Below are positions 11,714 to 23,950 of a stretch of DNA of 64,000 nucleotides, one piece after another (the first letter of the stretch is position 1; the number at the start of each line of letters is the position of its first letter). Source of the stretch: Atherinomorus stipes. Lineage: Eukaryota > Chordata > Actinopteri > Atheriniformes > Atherinidae. Under the pieces are notes generated by a model that worked only from the letters and a program-made list of their open reading frames with translations, did not search any database and was not told the DNA's origin. The position numbers and the translations under genes are program-made. The stretch spans positions 1,302,001-1,366,000 of the forward strand of contig JALJCO010001098.1 in assembly GCA_023101725.1 (NCBI GenBank), in the 5' to 3' direction.

Positions 11714-12289
11714 ACATGTGGTGTAAATATGACAGGTTAAAGAACATGCAAACCTTTTCTATGTAGCAGCTAATCAAGCCTGTTTCAATATAGTTAAAAT
11801 AAAACTGCACAACTATGTATCAGCTCTCTGAAAGTATAACGAAGTTGTATTGTGGCTTAGATAGTTATCATCCTAAGGATATTATGCTAATTTATTCATA
11901 AATGTAATAAACTATCTTTTAAGATGAGTTAATCTAAGAAAACGAAGTAAAAACCCAACTTGCAGCTCAGTTTGAAAATGCTAAGCAACAGATTTCTGCC
12001 TTCTTCAGATGTGATAAAAATGGACTGTTAGAGGCTATTAAGAATTTATTACTGTATGTAAAACCTGCTCCTGTTACTTGGTTAGTAACTGTGCTGATAA
12101 TGAAGGTAACAAAACCTAAAAAGTATTTTTACTGTAAATCTAAGGTATGTGTGATGTCATCTAATATTAATCACAATAAGGTTGTACACTTTATTAGGAG
12201 AAGCAGGTTATACCTCTGATGTTACAGAGTTGTAGCTGAACTGTAAAAAACATCTTCATATCTGTCTTTACTTTGAGTATCCAGGAGTT

Positions 12290-12810
12290 TACAGTCACCC
12301 CCCAAATTATTCATACCCTCCAATTAAAGAAAATGCTAAATTTACAACAGTAATTTAAATAAAAAGAAACTAATAATAAATAAAAAATAGCAAAATTATA
12401 CTTCAGTGAAATAAGATATAGCTTTTTAATTTTGATTGGAAATAATACTCAAGAAAAAAAAAAAGAAAAAAACTGCCCAAGTCACATTAGAGCATCTTTC
12501 CCATAAACAGCGGACCAACATACCTGTCAACAGGTGCAGACGTCTGATTGAACATTACAGAAAACACCTGATTTCCTCAAAGTGTTGCTCAAAAGAATTT
12601 TAGCTTCAGAGCCCCATCATACTCGTTTACTTGTTTTATTTTTTGTGTTTGTTTTTAATATTTCTTTCTAACCACAATTGAAAATCAACATCATGATTTT
12701 CATAGAATTTTTATTTATTATTACTTTTGTCAAGTTCATCTTATTTCACTGGCAGCAGATTTTTTTTCTTGTTTAATTTGACGGTATGAATAATTTTGAG
12801 GAAGATTGTA
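12290..12810. mobile_element. Tc1/mariner-type MITE, copy 1
   Basis: It begins TACAGTCACCCCCCAAATTA and ends TATGAATAATTTTGAGGAAG..TTGTA, so the ends are inverted copies and start and stop at TA, the mariner target. A related full copy is at 42861-43508. It has no coding capacity. Confidence 0.65.
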
Positions 12811-15800
12811 ACGCGATGTCTCAACAGGCAGTTCAGATCTGTCATGTTGCTGCTGCCACTTAACTATACTGTAGATATTTTGTCTGATTCCTTTCCTTTT
12901 ATCTTGTGAACTTAAAGTAATTCCCTCATTATTAGACATAATGGTGTATTATAAACTGGTTTCCGACACATATTTGCATTTATGTCATAGGAAACGAGCA
13001 ATTACGCCCCTTTTCCTGCTAAATCTTTTGCTGCTCGTGCACAGCTAAAACACAACTGTGCCGGTCCTCACTGATGGTTTACTCTGATGTGAACGGAGAA
13101 ATGTCTTTCACTTTATGCAGCAAAACCTTCCCCAGATTATAAACCCAAAATAGAGACATCCACAAGTTTATGACACATTTAATTTATGTTTCATGCACAA
13201 ATGTTTTTACGTCTTTAATCTTAAACCAGGTTCAAATTTAAATCTCCAACTGTGCATGTCATGCTTCATAAGCTGCATTATTGTAACTGCGATAACAGTG
13301 CAGCTCCTGTTTGCTGTTACATCATTCAAGATTAAAGTGTAATCTAAGTGTTAGCATTCAAATGTGATGGGATTTATGAACATCTTTGTAGAAATCGTTT
13401 ATTAACCAGTTATTGCACAATAAAAAAATCTTCTGCCAAACAAGTTGACACTTGTGCAATAACTGCAGCTTCTGACCTTTTCGTTGACATTTTTTTAAAA
13501 TAAATAAAACAGTTTAAAGTCTTTATGCTTTCATGACAGTCTGTGGTTGTAATTATTTAGTTGTATTTACAGAGTAATAATATTAAGTGTTTAGATATCT
13601 TACAGAGCTTTACATTTAAAAAGAGATTAATAAAACTGTTATAATATAACAAAATATAATCCCTTGAAATAATCACTGAAGCTTCAATTATACAATTCAA
13701 CATGTTGCTGCAGCAGAACAGAAATGTTAGAAACTCCAAGAACAGAAAGTTCAAGATAAACAGTGTCTGGTTTCCTAGTGATGCTTAAGTGCTCTGCAGA
13801 TTAATTACTGCACAGCTGAGTTTTATGAGCTGGTTGCTAAGAATCAATGACATGCTTTTTATTGTTTGTACATCTCTGGCAAGTTCTGATCTGAGGTAAG
13901 TTACACAAACAGCAACCACAACCCTTAAAGGTGCTTCAGATTACAGAGAAACTCCCAAAAGAAACACATGTGTTTGGTTATTTCTGCTCAGTTTCAGTTC
14001 ATCTAACTGTATGACCTCTGTGCAAAAGACAGAGTCACGGCCGATTTTATTCCTGGCTTTCCTTTTAATAGTTTCACTTCCCTCTGCCTTCATCTTTATC
14101 CAGACAGCATGGTTCCACTTTAATCACAAGCTCTAAAAGCAACGTACAAACCTTTTAGAGGAAAATCTTAATCTGACTTCAGCTTACTCCCACAGCACGA
14201 CCTTCATGAGAACATTTACTCACTGAAAGGTCAGCCGTCTGGACAAAAAACATTAAAAATTAACTTAAATGTACAAAAATTTGTCTTTAATGTTGAAAAA
14301 AATCACACACAAGAAAAACAAAGAAGAAAAAAAACATTCCTGTCTCAAAATGTGGATACGTAAAGTTCACATTTACCCAGTCTCCCGGTGTTTAATGTGG
14401 AAAAAAACTAAAAAATTAGTTTAATTGCAGGAAGTTTTGGGTTTTTACAGTCATAACTGTACAAATTCCTTTTTTTCTGTATCATCTAGCACTCTAAAAT
14501 GTGTTGACATAGATGGCAGCCTCAGTCACTTGTCAGTCCACCAATAACTTGAATGCAAACTTAAATGTTTAAACATATATTTGAATTCTTCTTTAAAACA
14601 TTTGTTGGTTAATTATTGAACTAAGACAGGCATTATCTCATTAAAGTTGTCACATGTGCTCTGGAGTGTTAAAATGTTCAAGAAATGTTCCTGTATGTGG
14701 ATTTATATGCATGTATGGCGAAAAATTCTCATCACTGTCACAGTACTTTAATAAGGAAGCAGGAGCAGCAACACATCTATTTTTTATTCTTTTATTTTTA
14801 CACCACAAAGCTCAATTTAACTTCATAACGTTAATTTTGTTATTTCTAGAAATCCTTTTTTAGTTTTCACACGATAAAAACTGCTGTAACTGCTTATCAC
14901 CATAACAAGCTTAGCCTTCTTGTTGTAATTGGTCAGAATACCAGCAGGTCGGGGAATTCGTGTGTTATTCTGTTCACTTCCCCAACCTGAAAGAAGAATT
15001 CTTTCTTTTATCATTGTTTTTAAAAAATAATTGAACCATTATCTCAAAAAAACATTTTGTTTAGTTAGCTCGTTCTCTCAAGATAAGGATTAAAAATCCA
15101 TTTCCAGCATGGCCACTCTCAGCTTCCGTAGTCTAATCTGAAGCGTGCAGGCTCTTCCTGTCGCAGTTGTGGATCAGTCCTGACAGCGGTGACGAGAATC
15201 AGGAGCAGTCCAAGATTAAACTGAACACGTTCATGCAGTTTGCACCCGTGATGCTTTTACGCCACTTAAATTCATTTCAAGTCACTCAGCGTGAGATGAG
15301 GAGAGCTTTAAGCCCTGAGCAGGTACGCACACGCTGGTGAAGAGCTGGGCTGAGCTTAGCAGCCTTTCGTGCTCTCACCTGCTTGCCTGAACTATCCTGT
15401 CCATGTAGACTTTGGCTAGCATCCACTTACACCCTAGTTGTCATGGCAACTAGCTATCAGCTGCTTGTCCAGCATCAGTTGTTCTCTAGCCAAAGTCTTC
15501 TCGGGACTTTTGCAAACTTCTAAATTCATCCGTTCCTCAACAGTCAGACAGCCCCCCCACCCTTCAAGAGTCAGACGCTGTTTCTCGCAGCGCAAAACTT
15601 CTGCTTTTAAGATGGTTGTATGATGGATGACGTAGAGAATCTGATCATGCATGAAATCCAAGATGTGATCGCAGACGGGCAGAGAGTTTGACACCATTAG
15701 ATAAATCAAGATCTTCCTGCATGAAAACCCCTATTTTTCACTTTGATGATGTTTAAAGTGATAATATTCTTTTCACAACACTGCAGATAAACCAGAGAAC

Positions 15801-15824
15801 ATGGACAACCATGCCCTGGACGAT
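12811..15824. other. Intergenic, nothing recognised
   Basis: About 3 kb of AT-rich DNA with no recognised gene or repeat family. A TTAAAGGTGCTTC start near 13925 resembles a TTAA MITE terminus, but I find no partner end. Confidence 0.6.
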
Positions 15825-16384
15825 TTAAAGGATAACTGTCTTTTTATTTCAACCTAGACCTCATTTCTAAGGTTTATATGTGCATTTACTCACCGGTAAA
15901 ATTTCTGCATCTCTTTGAGTCCTTCGGGTGATATTTAGATTGAGTCGCCCTTCAGCGTACATCCATATGATGGGAGAGACGGGGCAGCCTCTATAAGGCA
16001 TTATCTGCAGCAAAACTTACCAGTACTTTAAGTAGAATGAATGAACGAATGAGTACTATTGTCCTGTGAGTATTGTTGGTGTGTAGGTAGCGAGCTGCTC
16101 CTCTCAGCTGTACTGCAGCGACGTGCAGCGGCCACGCGAGCGGCATGTCGAATGTAGAGAAACTCCCCAATAACTTACAGAAAGCTAACTCTGAACTCAC
16201 AGGACAATAGTACTCGTTCATATGTTTGTTCTACTTTAAGTATTGGTGAAATGAAGGAGTTTTGCTGCAGATAATGTCTTACAGTATATAGAGGCTGTGA
16301 GAAAGGAGTTTTACTGGTGAGTAAACGCACATATAAACTCCTAGAAATAAGGTCTTGGTTGAAAAAAAAGAAAGTAATCTTTAA
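15825..16384. mobile_element. TTAA-bounded foldback MITE
   Basis: The left arm (CTAGACCTCATTTCTAAGG, then GTGCATTTACTCACC) is the inverse of the right arm (GTGAGTAAACGCACAT, then CCTAGAAATAAGGTC). TTAA lies at 15825-15828 and 16381-16384. Layout and some inner blocks resemble the 59378-60027 element, so the two are related families. Confidence 0.65.
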
Positions 16385-16723
16385 AGCAACAATCATCAGT
16401 AAAAAACAATAAAATAAATTAAACATGTTCAGAATCGTCAGTCTGTTTTACCTAAATCACACAAATGATTTAAATCGTTTTTTTTCTTCATTCATTCTTA
16501 TTTGAGGAGTCTTCATGGATATTTCCAGTTAACCTCCACAGTCGATCAATTTCTGCTAAGCACTTCCGGTTGAGTAAGATCTGCCTCCATTTACATGATG
16601 TCTCTAAAATGGTAAAATTTACATTCATTTCTTATAAAAGGTGTTTTGTTACTTTCTCACCGTGCTGCTGCATTGAACTGGGAGGATAACATGATAAAAT
16701 GGCCAAATGTTACAACTAGCAAC

Positions 16724-17360
16724 CAGGGATGCACAATATAATCTGCCCTATATTGGTATCGGCCTATATCGCACTTAAAACTGAGTATCGGACATCGGCC
16801 ACCCCTCCGATATTTAACCAATATTTAACCGATCAGGCCACCGTTTCTAAAGTCTAAAAACAAACAAACAAACAAAAAAAACTTCTCCAAAAAACTTATT
16901 TTTTACAGACTTTAAACTTCTACAGACAAGGGGTGGGTAAAAGTATAGATACACTGAAATATTGCGATATTTTCATATGCTGATATATTGACATTGAAAA
17001 GCGCAGTATCAATCTACTTTAATGAAAGTTAAAATTAAATCTCGCAATATTTCATCGTTTTGTTACGAAATCTTGTGAGAATTCATGAAATATTGTAAGA
17101 TTTTGTAACATAACGATGTAATCTCGGGAAACTTTGTAAGTACAATGCATCGATACTGCGTTTTTTAATATCAATTTGATATCGGCATATGAAAATATTG
17201 CGATATTTCAGTGCATCGATGTTTTTTTCGGAAGTGTCGGAAACGGATACCAAAACTGCTATTCGAAATGACTGCTAATTCTTTTCAGCTTTAATATCAG
17301 TATCGGTATCGGTCATCGTCCACATGAGTTTTAAAATATCTGCATATCGGATATCGGTTG
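16724..17360. mobile_element. hAT-type MITE ('GGGATGCAC' family) with embedded palindrome
   Basis: The left end AGGGATGCACAATATAATC matches the elements at 23023-23915 and 55820-56344. A palindromic segment at about 16930-17230 carries ATACACTGAAATATTGCGAT at one end and its inverse at the other. The outer right end is degenerate (TATCGGTTGAGTCC) and no right target duplication is visible. Confidence 0.6.
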
Positions 17361-17721
17361 AGTCCATGGTGATAAACAGGAACACTATAGACTTACATAG
17401 CGACAGTCAGCTGTGTGTTGATAGCGACACAAACACAGCAGTTTCGTGTCCATGAAGGCGGATGTTCAACCAGCCAGCGTCTGAATGATTGCGGACAGAA
17501 GGTTTGCTTACAGAGGATGGAGAGGTGGAGACTGCAGGATGCAACTATAGCTGGACGTGGTTTGTCATGCAGCTATTGTCCGACGGTAAGTTCATCACTT
17601 TACAATGTTCATATTCATTTGTCTTTGCAAGCTGCTGCAGCCACGCACGGCAAAACATGTCCCAGAACCCTTTTTGAGTTTCACAGATATCCACTGTGGA
17701 ATCATCGAGTTCAGCTCTTTG

Positions 17722-18244
17722 TACAGTACGGTGTGAAAGTTTAGACACACTCCTATTAAAGACAAATGAATCAGCTGTCAGTAAAATAAGCTGAAAATGA
17801 CAAAAGTAATCAATAAAAATTTTGAAAAAATCATGACATTGATTTTGAATTGTGCTTCAACAGAAATATTAAAAATAAACAAAAAATAAAACAAGCAAAT
17901 AAGCATGATGGAGCTACTGAAATAAAATTTTACTGAGCAACACTTTGAGGCAACCACAGTAATCAGGCGTTTTCTGTAACGTCCAATCAGACGTCTGCAC
18001 CTGTTGGCAGGTATTTTTGGTCCACTGTTAATGAGCAAGGTGCTCTAATTTGTTGGAAAGTTTTATTTTTTAAATCAATTTTTAACCACAATTCAAAAGC
18101 AATGTTTTATTTTACTCAATTATAATTTCGTAAATTTTTATTCATTATTACCTTTTTTCAGTTTCTTGCTATTTGAGTTCTTATTGTGAATTTAGCCTTT
18201 TTTTTTTAAATAGGAGTGTGTCTCAGCTTTTGCACCATACTGTA
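17722..18244. mobile_element. Tc1/mariner-type MITE with ~30-bp inverted ends
   Basis: Left end TACAGTACGGTGTGAAAG and right end TTTTGCACCATACTGTA are inverted copies, with TA at both edges. The inner block with CAGACGTCTGCACCTGTTGG is shared with 12290-12810. It lies just downstream of the GPCR stop codon and may supply part of its 3' UTR. Confidence 0.65.
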
Positions 18245-18561
18245 TGTGTGCTGTTAATTTGTGCATATCCTCAGTGTAAAATACCCTGTAACCGTGGTAA
18301 CCAGAGGTTCTTAGCAGAAACCAGCACACATGGCAACTTCCATGGTTCTGGCTTGTCTATAAATGTGGTTGTCTTTGGTATTTAAACATACAAATGACCA
18401 TTAAGAGTTTCACAGCCACTCTGTAACTAGTTATCTCTCATGTAGACGCAAAAACTTTCAGAAACAAGTCTATTTTTTGGTTTTTGCTCTCATCTTTTTT
18501 CATTTAATCTTTTCCTGTACTAAGCCCTCCTGCTCTGTTTCACTCTAAAATATTTTTCGGT
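18245..18561. other. Likely GPCR 3' UTR / intergenic
   Basis: This sequence lies directly after the GPCR stop on the - strand. I see no clear polyadenylation hexamer before the MITE begins at 18244; candidate AATAAA sites on the - strand fall inside that MITE. Confidence 0.35.
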
Positions 18562-21500
18562 CTAAATGACCTCATAGATTAGAAATCTAGGGAGATACTT
18601 AAACTTTAGCGACTCCCACTGGTACCTGACCCGCCCCAGCCACCATGACAGAACTGCTGTCATCCAGAGATCGTTCGTTGGACTGGGTCGTCTGTCCCTC
18701 CACATCCTCGGCCAGTGCTCTCTCTTGTAGATACCCATCAGGCTCTGCCTGAACTGGCCTCTCACATCCAGCCCCATGCAGAAGTACAACAGTGGGTTCA
18801 CGCAGCTGTTGAAGTAGGCAACGCCGCTCGCTAAAGGTTGCCAAACTTTCAACACGGCGTTCTTGCTATCCACCATTTTTACAAGAAGGAGGCAGTGGTA
18901 CGGAGCCCAGCAAAGGAAGAACGCGATGACCAGCGATGCTAATATACGAAGGGGACGGGACTTCCCGGATAGGCGGGTCCGTCGGATACCAATACCAGCC
19001 AGGATGTAACAGATGAGGATGACCATGAAGGGCAACAGGAAGCCGCACAGGAAGCGGATGGAGTAGAGCGCATATTTGGCTGCATCTCCATCCTTGGCCT
19101 CCTTCACCTCCATCGTGCTGCACTTGCTCCTGTTGTTCTTGCTGTAGACATGCCGGTAGATGAAGTACGGGGTGCTGAAGCTGATGGCCGTGATCCAGAC
19201 GCAGGCGGCCACCACCCTGGCAGCAAACAGGGTGCGGCGTTGCTTCGTGAAAACCGGCCTCCAAACGCAGAGCATTCGGTCCAGACTGATCACGGCCAGC
19301 AGGAAGACGGAGCAGAACATGTTGGCGTATTTGAAGAAGCCGTTGAACTTGCAGAGGAAGACGCCGAAGGGCCAGTAGTCGAAGAACAGCTTCTTAATGA
19401 GGGAGAAGACGCGTGTGAAGCAGAAGATCAGGTCTGCAATGGCGAGATTCACCAGCCACACGTTCGTCACCTTTGGCTGGAGGGAAGGAAGAAAACAGGA
19501 GGAGATGGAGGGCAAGAAGAAACAAAGGGGGAAGAAAAAGCAAAGAATATGGAGACAATATTTACATGATTGTATTAGTTGTTCACTGCAAAAACTCAAA
19601 TCTTACCAAGTATATTTTTCTAATTTCTTGTCAAAATATCTCACCACACTCAAAATAAGACAAAATTACTTAAAGAGAAACATTATTTATGCCATTGGCA
19701 GAATTTTCTTTGCTTTTTACGAGCAAAAAAAAAAAAATCTTTTTTTAAAAACTTATTTTTAGAGTGACCAAGATTTTTTGTTTGTTTGTAATAAGCAAAA
19801 AAAAAAATTCTGCCAATGGGACATGCAAAATTTTCTTGATAAGATTTCTTGAAATAATATCCATTGCCTTAAAACAAGATCTTATATCTTACTGAAATGT
19901 TTCTCTGTAAGTAAGGGGGGTTTCCTCCCTTTGCCAAAGTCCTGCGTGAGTCCAGTTTCACCAACCCGTACCCACCCGTAAGGATGGCTTCCGAACCCGA
20001 CCCGTTTGTTTAGCTCACAACCCGACCCGGTAACACATCAAGTAACATCGGTAGCTCAGGTGCTGTCAGTGAGGAGAAACCTACATCAGTATGGGAGCGA
20101 GTATCGATGCCGGCATCTGGATCGGACATCCCTCATTTTTATTTAAAATGTTTTATATCATAATGGGAAAGGCACTTTGTGTATTTGAATAATGATTTAA
20201 AAGCCAAAAAAATGCAAACTGGAAATCCCACAAGTCCCGCCCCTCGACATGTTGTGGGTGGTGGTGGTGGCATGTGGTCTCAAAATCTCACATTTTCCGG
20301 ATTTAGCTCTTGTGGGCTGTTCTGGTGTGAGGAAAGAGCCCAAATGAAAAAACTGGACTGTGTAAAAAATGGGGTGGGGGGGGGGGGGGGGGGGGGGGGG
20401 GGTGTTCAGGCAAGTTTACATTTCACCCAACACCAATAAACATGTTTTAACCAGAAAAATGCAATTTCCAGGTGATTACTCCTTTAAACAAATAACCAAA
20501 CCCTCCCCCCAAAAAGAAAAGGAACGTCTTTCACTTATTTCACTTATCTCCATTAATTAGGTACTCGGATTGGTACTTGGTATCGGCAAGTACTCAAATG
20601 CAAGTACTCGTACTTGTACTTGGTGGGCAAAAAAGTGGTATCGAGACATCCTTACTTTTAATCAGGTGGAATCAGAATGAAAATTGAGGGTTTAGGTGTA
20701 GAAAAAGCAACTTCAAGGCAAGCAGTGTCATAAACTTTTGTTTTTGTTTGGCCTCACACTCCTGACTCCTCCTTTCTGATACTTTTACTCTGAATGGACC
20801 AACTCTTAAATCTGTCCGTTTATCTGGTTTAAAGATATATTAATATATGTAAAGAATGCAGAAGTTGCTGTGTGAGAAAACATCACAGTTCATGTCTAGA
20901 AAGCTGCATTTCACAGCATCTAAATCTTCCATTGATGATCTTGGAGCAAGTTACATGCTGCATTATTATTAAATTATTTATGATAGGAGGCTACAAGCTT
21001 TACTCCACAATACACACCTGTGGAAGAAAATTGTTTAGCTTTTTTTTTAAAAAGTCTTTTGCTGTATGTGGCGTCATTTACAGACCTAATCTGAGGTTTG
21101 CATGCACTCACTGTGCACATGAATTCCATGCAATACAGTAATTTCTTGAACCTGTTCTGTTTCTAGATCAGAAAACTCAGAAAACAGGGTGTTCTTGTCT
21201 CACATCATCCAAAAATGACTCATTGCATTACAACAGAGAGCATCAGGGGAAGATTTGTCACTGTTATCAATGTTACATGAGCACAATTATCTTGATTTTG
21301 TGGTTTATTTCTGCTGTTACTGGAACATAAAGCACAAAAAACTGTGTCAACATACCACTGAACAATATATAAATACTAATACACTAGTTAATGGTTACAG
21401 CATGTTGTTTGTGCAGCTCTTTATAATGTTTGCGGACATGATTATTGTAATAATGTCATTAGTTTAAATCAAGCAGCTGTTAATGTTTGGAAACCAGCTT

Positions 21501-21841
21501 CCTGCAATTTGTGAATTAAAGACTTTACAGCGTTATCTTTTCAAAACTTCCAGGAATGAGAGATGAAAGTATATTTGTCATTCCTGAAATAGTCCTGTTG
21601 AGTTTATCATCATAGAGTGATGATACTCATAATAACGATACATCAAACTCTGAATATCCACCTTGAGTCTGAATCCAGCCACCCAGATGACCACTGAGTT
21701 CCCCGTGATGCCGAGCACCACGGTCAGCGTGTAGAGGATGATGCTGATGTTGTCCATGACGGCTTCCACGTCCACCTTTGTGCCCTGCTCATCCTTGGAG
21801 GATTTGGCAACGTCATAAAGCGGAGTGGCGTTTAGAAACAT
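18562..21841 (-). CDS. Class A chemoattractant-type GPCR (formyl peptide/chemerin/C3a/CRTH2 receptor clade)
   Basis: This is a seven-helix receptor, probably coupling to Gi and guiding leukocytes toward a peptide or lipid ligand; the ligand is not predictable here. Coding exons are 21841-21662 and 19476-18562, joined in phase 0 across a GT-AG intron, giving 364 residues. The ATG sits 7 bases after a pyrimidine-rich AG acceptor (intron ends at 21849), so a 5' non-coding exon must lie upstream. Visible features are an N-glycosylation sequon at N4, TM1 with G47-N48, D75 in NLAIAD (TM2), C102 paired with C179, D126-R127-M128 at the end of TM3, a sequon at N175, CWAP 249-252 (TM6) and NPLLY 287-291 (TM7). 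The motif WPFGVFLCKF and the SLDR..CVW.PVF block are typical of this clade. DRM replaces the usual DRY, as DRC does in FPR and CRTH2 receptors. It is convergent with the chitin synthase. I cannot assign the exact subfamily. Confidence 0.93.
19584..19905. mobile_element. CACTG-ended (EnSpm-like) MITE, one end missing
   Basis: It begins CACTGCAAAAACTCAAATC, a common fish EnSpm-type terminus. It contains inverted internal blocks (TGCCATTGGCAGAATTTTC and AATTCTGCCAATGG). The opposite end is not recognisable. It lies in the GPCR coding intron, about 100 bp from the exon-2 acceptor. Confidence 0.5.
19930..20130. mobile_element. hAT-like fragment ('ATCGGACATCCCT' end)
   Basis: The stretch ending GGATCGGACATCCCTCA resembles the right terminus of fish hAT MITEs, preceded by ACCCGACCCG-type simple sequence. 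The left end was not found. It is intronic in the GPCR gene. Confidence 0.35.
20376..20402 (+). repeat. Poly-G tract
   Basis: A run of 27 uninterrupted G, preceded by GGGGT, lies in the GPCR intron. It could form a G-quadruplex on the + strand (the C-rich strand would be in the transcript). It is also a likely site of sequencing error. Confidence 0.85.
20545..20660. mobile_element. hAT-like fragment with 'AAGTACTCG' repeats
   Basis: Repeated GTACTCG/GTACTTGG blocks end in GTATCGAGACATCCTTAC, a degenerate hAT-type terminus. It is intronic in the GPCR gene. Confidence 0.35.
20661..21577. other. GPCR intron, nothing recognised
   Basis: AT-rich intron sequence between repeat fragments and the first coding exon, with no recognised feature. 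Confidence 0.6.
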
Positions 21842-22149
21842 TGTGCAGCTGGAAAGAGAGAATACAAGCAAATATCAGCATCCTGTTTTTCACTGTGAGC
21901 AGGAAAAGGAGATAAAGGAAACAAGGAGTCAAAGCAGATTTAATTTCATACAGTTTCTGACTCTTTAATCAGTTTATATCTGATGCAAGTGAGTATAAGG
22001 AAGGTAATTATGTTAATCCCAATATTGGCAAATTGAAACTATCTTTTCCTTTTTTGTTGTTTTACTGTTGAAAGCGTAAATTTCTGATTTGAGGGAAAAG
22101 TTAAATACAAGCCATAACTGCTCATAAATGTGTCTGATCTGGATGCTGT

Positions 22150-22566
22150 ATCGGCAAAGCAAGTTTATCTACAAGCACATTTCATGTACAAGACAATTCA
22201 AAGCCGATATTTTAGGTTGATATTTACGTTTTCTGCTGGTATCGGCATTGGCCGATACGTCGGGTGTGGTGGCTGATACCCCCACTTGGCATAATTTACA
22301 GACAGGCATCTGTACAGGCAGTAATTTATATTACAAGTTTAATGTTTCTATTTAATATTTGCTTACAAGTGCACTCTCTCTCTTATGTTTATTTTTATCT
22401 TAAAAGAGTTTTCAAAATAAGTTTTCATTGTATCCTTCATTATGTTCCTTTTGGGATCAAATGCAGTATCGGCTCCAAATATCGGCAGGTTGTATCGGCC
22501 ATCGCCTGAGTCTGATGTGAAAATATTGGTATCTGCCCTAAAAAAGTCTGTATCGGTTGATCCCTA
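22150..22566. mobile_element. LINE/SINE tail and hAT-like MITE
   Basis: CAAGTTTATCTACAAGCAC..TTTCATGTACAAGACAATTC at the left matches a block at 41730-41790, a common fish retroposon 3' end in reverse. It is followed by ATCGG-rich sequence ending CGGTTGATCCCTA, a hAT-type right terminus. The left hAT end was not found. Confidence 0.45.
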
Positions 22567-22774
22567 CTGTACATTAAACGCATTAAAAGCATTAACTATG
22601 TTGTAGGGATCCTTTTCAAAATGAGCAAATATTTGCACAAAAACAATAAAGTTTATCAATCTGAACATCAAATATCTTACTTTTGTATTCAATTGAATAT
22701 ACGTTGAAGAGGATTTGCAAATCATTATATTTTGTTTTTATTTTCATTTCACACAATGTCCCAACTTTATTGGA

Positions 22775-23950
22775 ATTTGGGTTGTAAACTGTTCTGTCTC
22801 ATTTGTTTTGCTTAGTTTTTTCCCTGCCTCTGATACCTCGGCTTTCTGGTTTTTGATTACAGTAACCCCCCCTCCTTCACCAGTCATTAACCCTCCCTGT
22901 ATGGGAGGTTTCTTTGCTTATTGCATTGTTCTGACATTCCTTGTCTAGTTTTCTTGTGTTTGTGTTTGGAGGTTTTGTCTGCAGCATCAGCCTGACTCCT
23001 GCTTGTCATCCTGCATTTGGACTAGGGATGCACGATATTGGAATTTTGGCAGATATCCGATATGCTGATATTTTAAAACTCATGTGGCCGATAACTGATA
23101 TCGATATTGATATTAAAGCAGTTTTGTTTTCCGTTTCCGACACTTTGAAAAATATGGGTTGGGAAAAATTGCGGATACACTGAAATATTGCAATATTTTC
23201 TTATGCCGATATTTTAAAAGTCATGTGGCTGATAACCGATATTGATACAGATATTAAAGCAGCTTTGTTATCCGTTTCTGACACATTGAAAAATAGAGGT
23301 GGGAAAAAATGCTGATACACTAAAATATTGCAACATTTTCATGCCGATAACAAATCGATATTTAAAAACACGGTATCAATCTATTTTACTTACAAAATCT
23401 CATGAGATTTCATTTTCTGTCACAAAATCTCACAATATTTCACGAATTCTCACGAGATTTCATAACAGAGCGATGAAATATCGTGAGATTTTGTTAGTAA
23501 AATCGATCACTACCACGTTTTAAAATGTCAATATGATATCAGCATATGAATATATTGCAAAATGTTTGTGAATTCTTGCGAGTTTTCATAACTGAACGAT
23601 GAAATATAGCGATATTTCATTAGTAAAATAGACAGATCCTGCATTTTCTAAATGTCAGTATAATATCAGCATATGAAAATATCGGGATACTTCAGTCTAT
23701 TGATATTTTTCCCACCCCTTGTATTTAGAAGTTCTAAAGTCTGTAAAAAAGGAGTTTTTGAAGAAGAAGAAGACTTTTTCTTGTTTGTTTTTTTAGACTT
23801 TAGAAACAGCGGGCTGATCGGTTAGATATCAGTGGGGTGGCTGATGTCCGATACTCAGTTTTAAGGCTGATATACGCCGATACCGATAGGGGGCCGATTA
23901 AATCGTGCATCCCTAATTTGGACCCTTCAGCCTCAACGTAGCGTGACATT
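22775..23950. repeat. T-rich LTR-like or retroposon segment, interrupted at 23015-23923
   Basis: The T-rich block resembles 27540-27890 and 53430-53880. It reads CTGCATTTGGAC, is cut by a hAT insertion, and resumes with CCTTCAGCC ending near GCGTGACA. This resembles termini of fish LTR or retroposon families; the exact family is not resolved. Confidence 0.35.
23023..23915. mobile_element. hAT MITE with 8-bp target duplication and embedded palindrome
   Basis: It runs from TAGGGATGCACGATATTGG to AATCGTGCATCCCTA. The 8-bp target duplication ATTTGGAC is exact on both sides (23015-23022 and 23916-23923). A palindrome carrying AATCTCACGAGATT-type motifs lies at about 23300-23720. A block at 23055-23170 is repeated at 23200-23305, a partial internal tandem duplication. 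Confidence 0.85.

Noticed and set aside
18866..19264. 132-codon and 81-codon frames on the - strand
   Set aside because: They are out-of-frame translations of the GPCR exon with His/Gln/Pro bias.
19150..19569. 139-codon frame on the + strand, acidic
   Set aside because: It is the antisense shadow of the GPCR second exon; the - strand has all receptor motifs.
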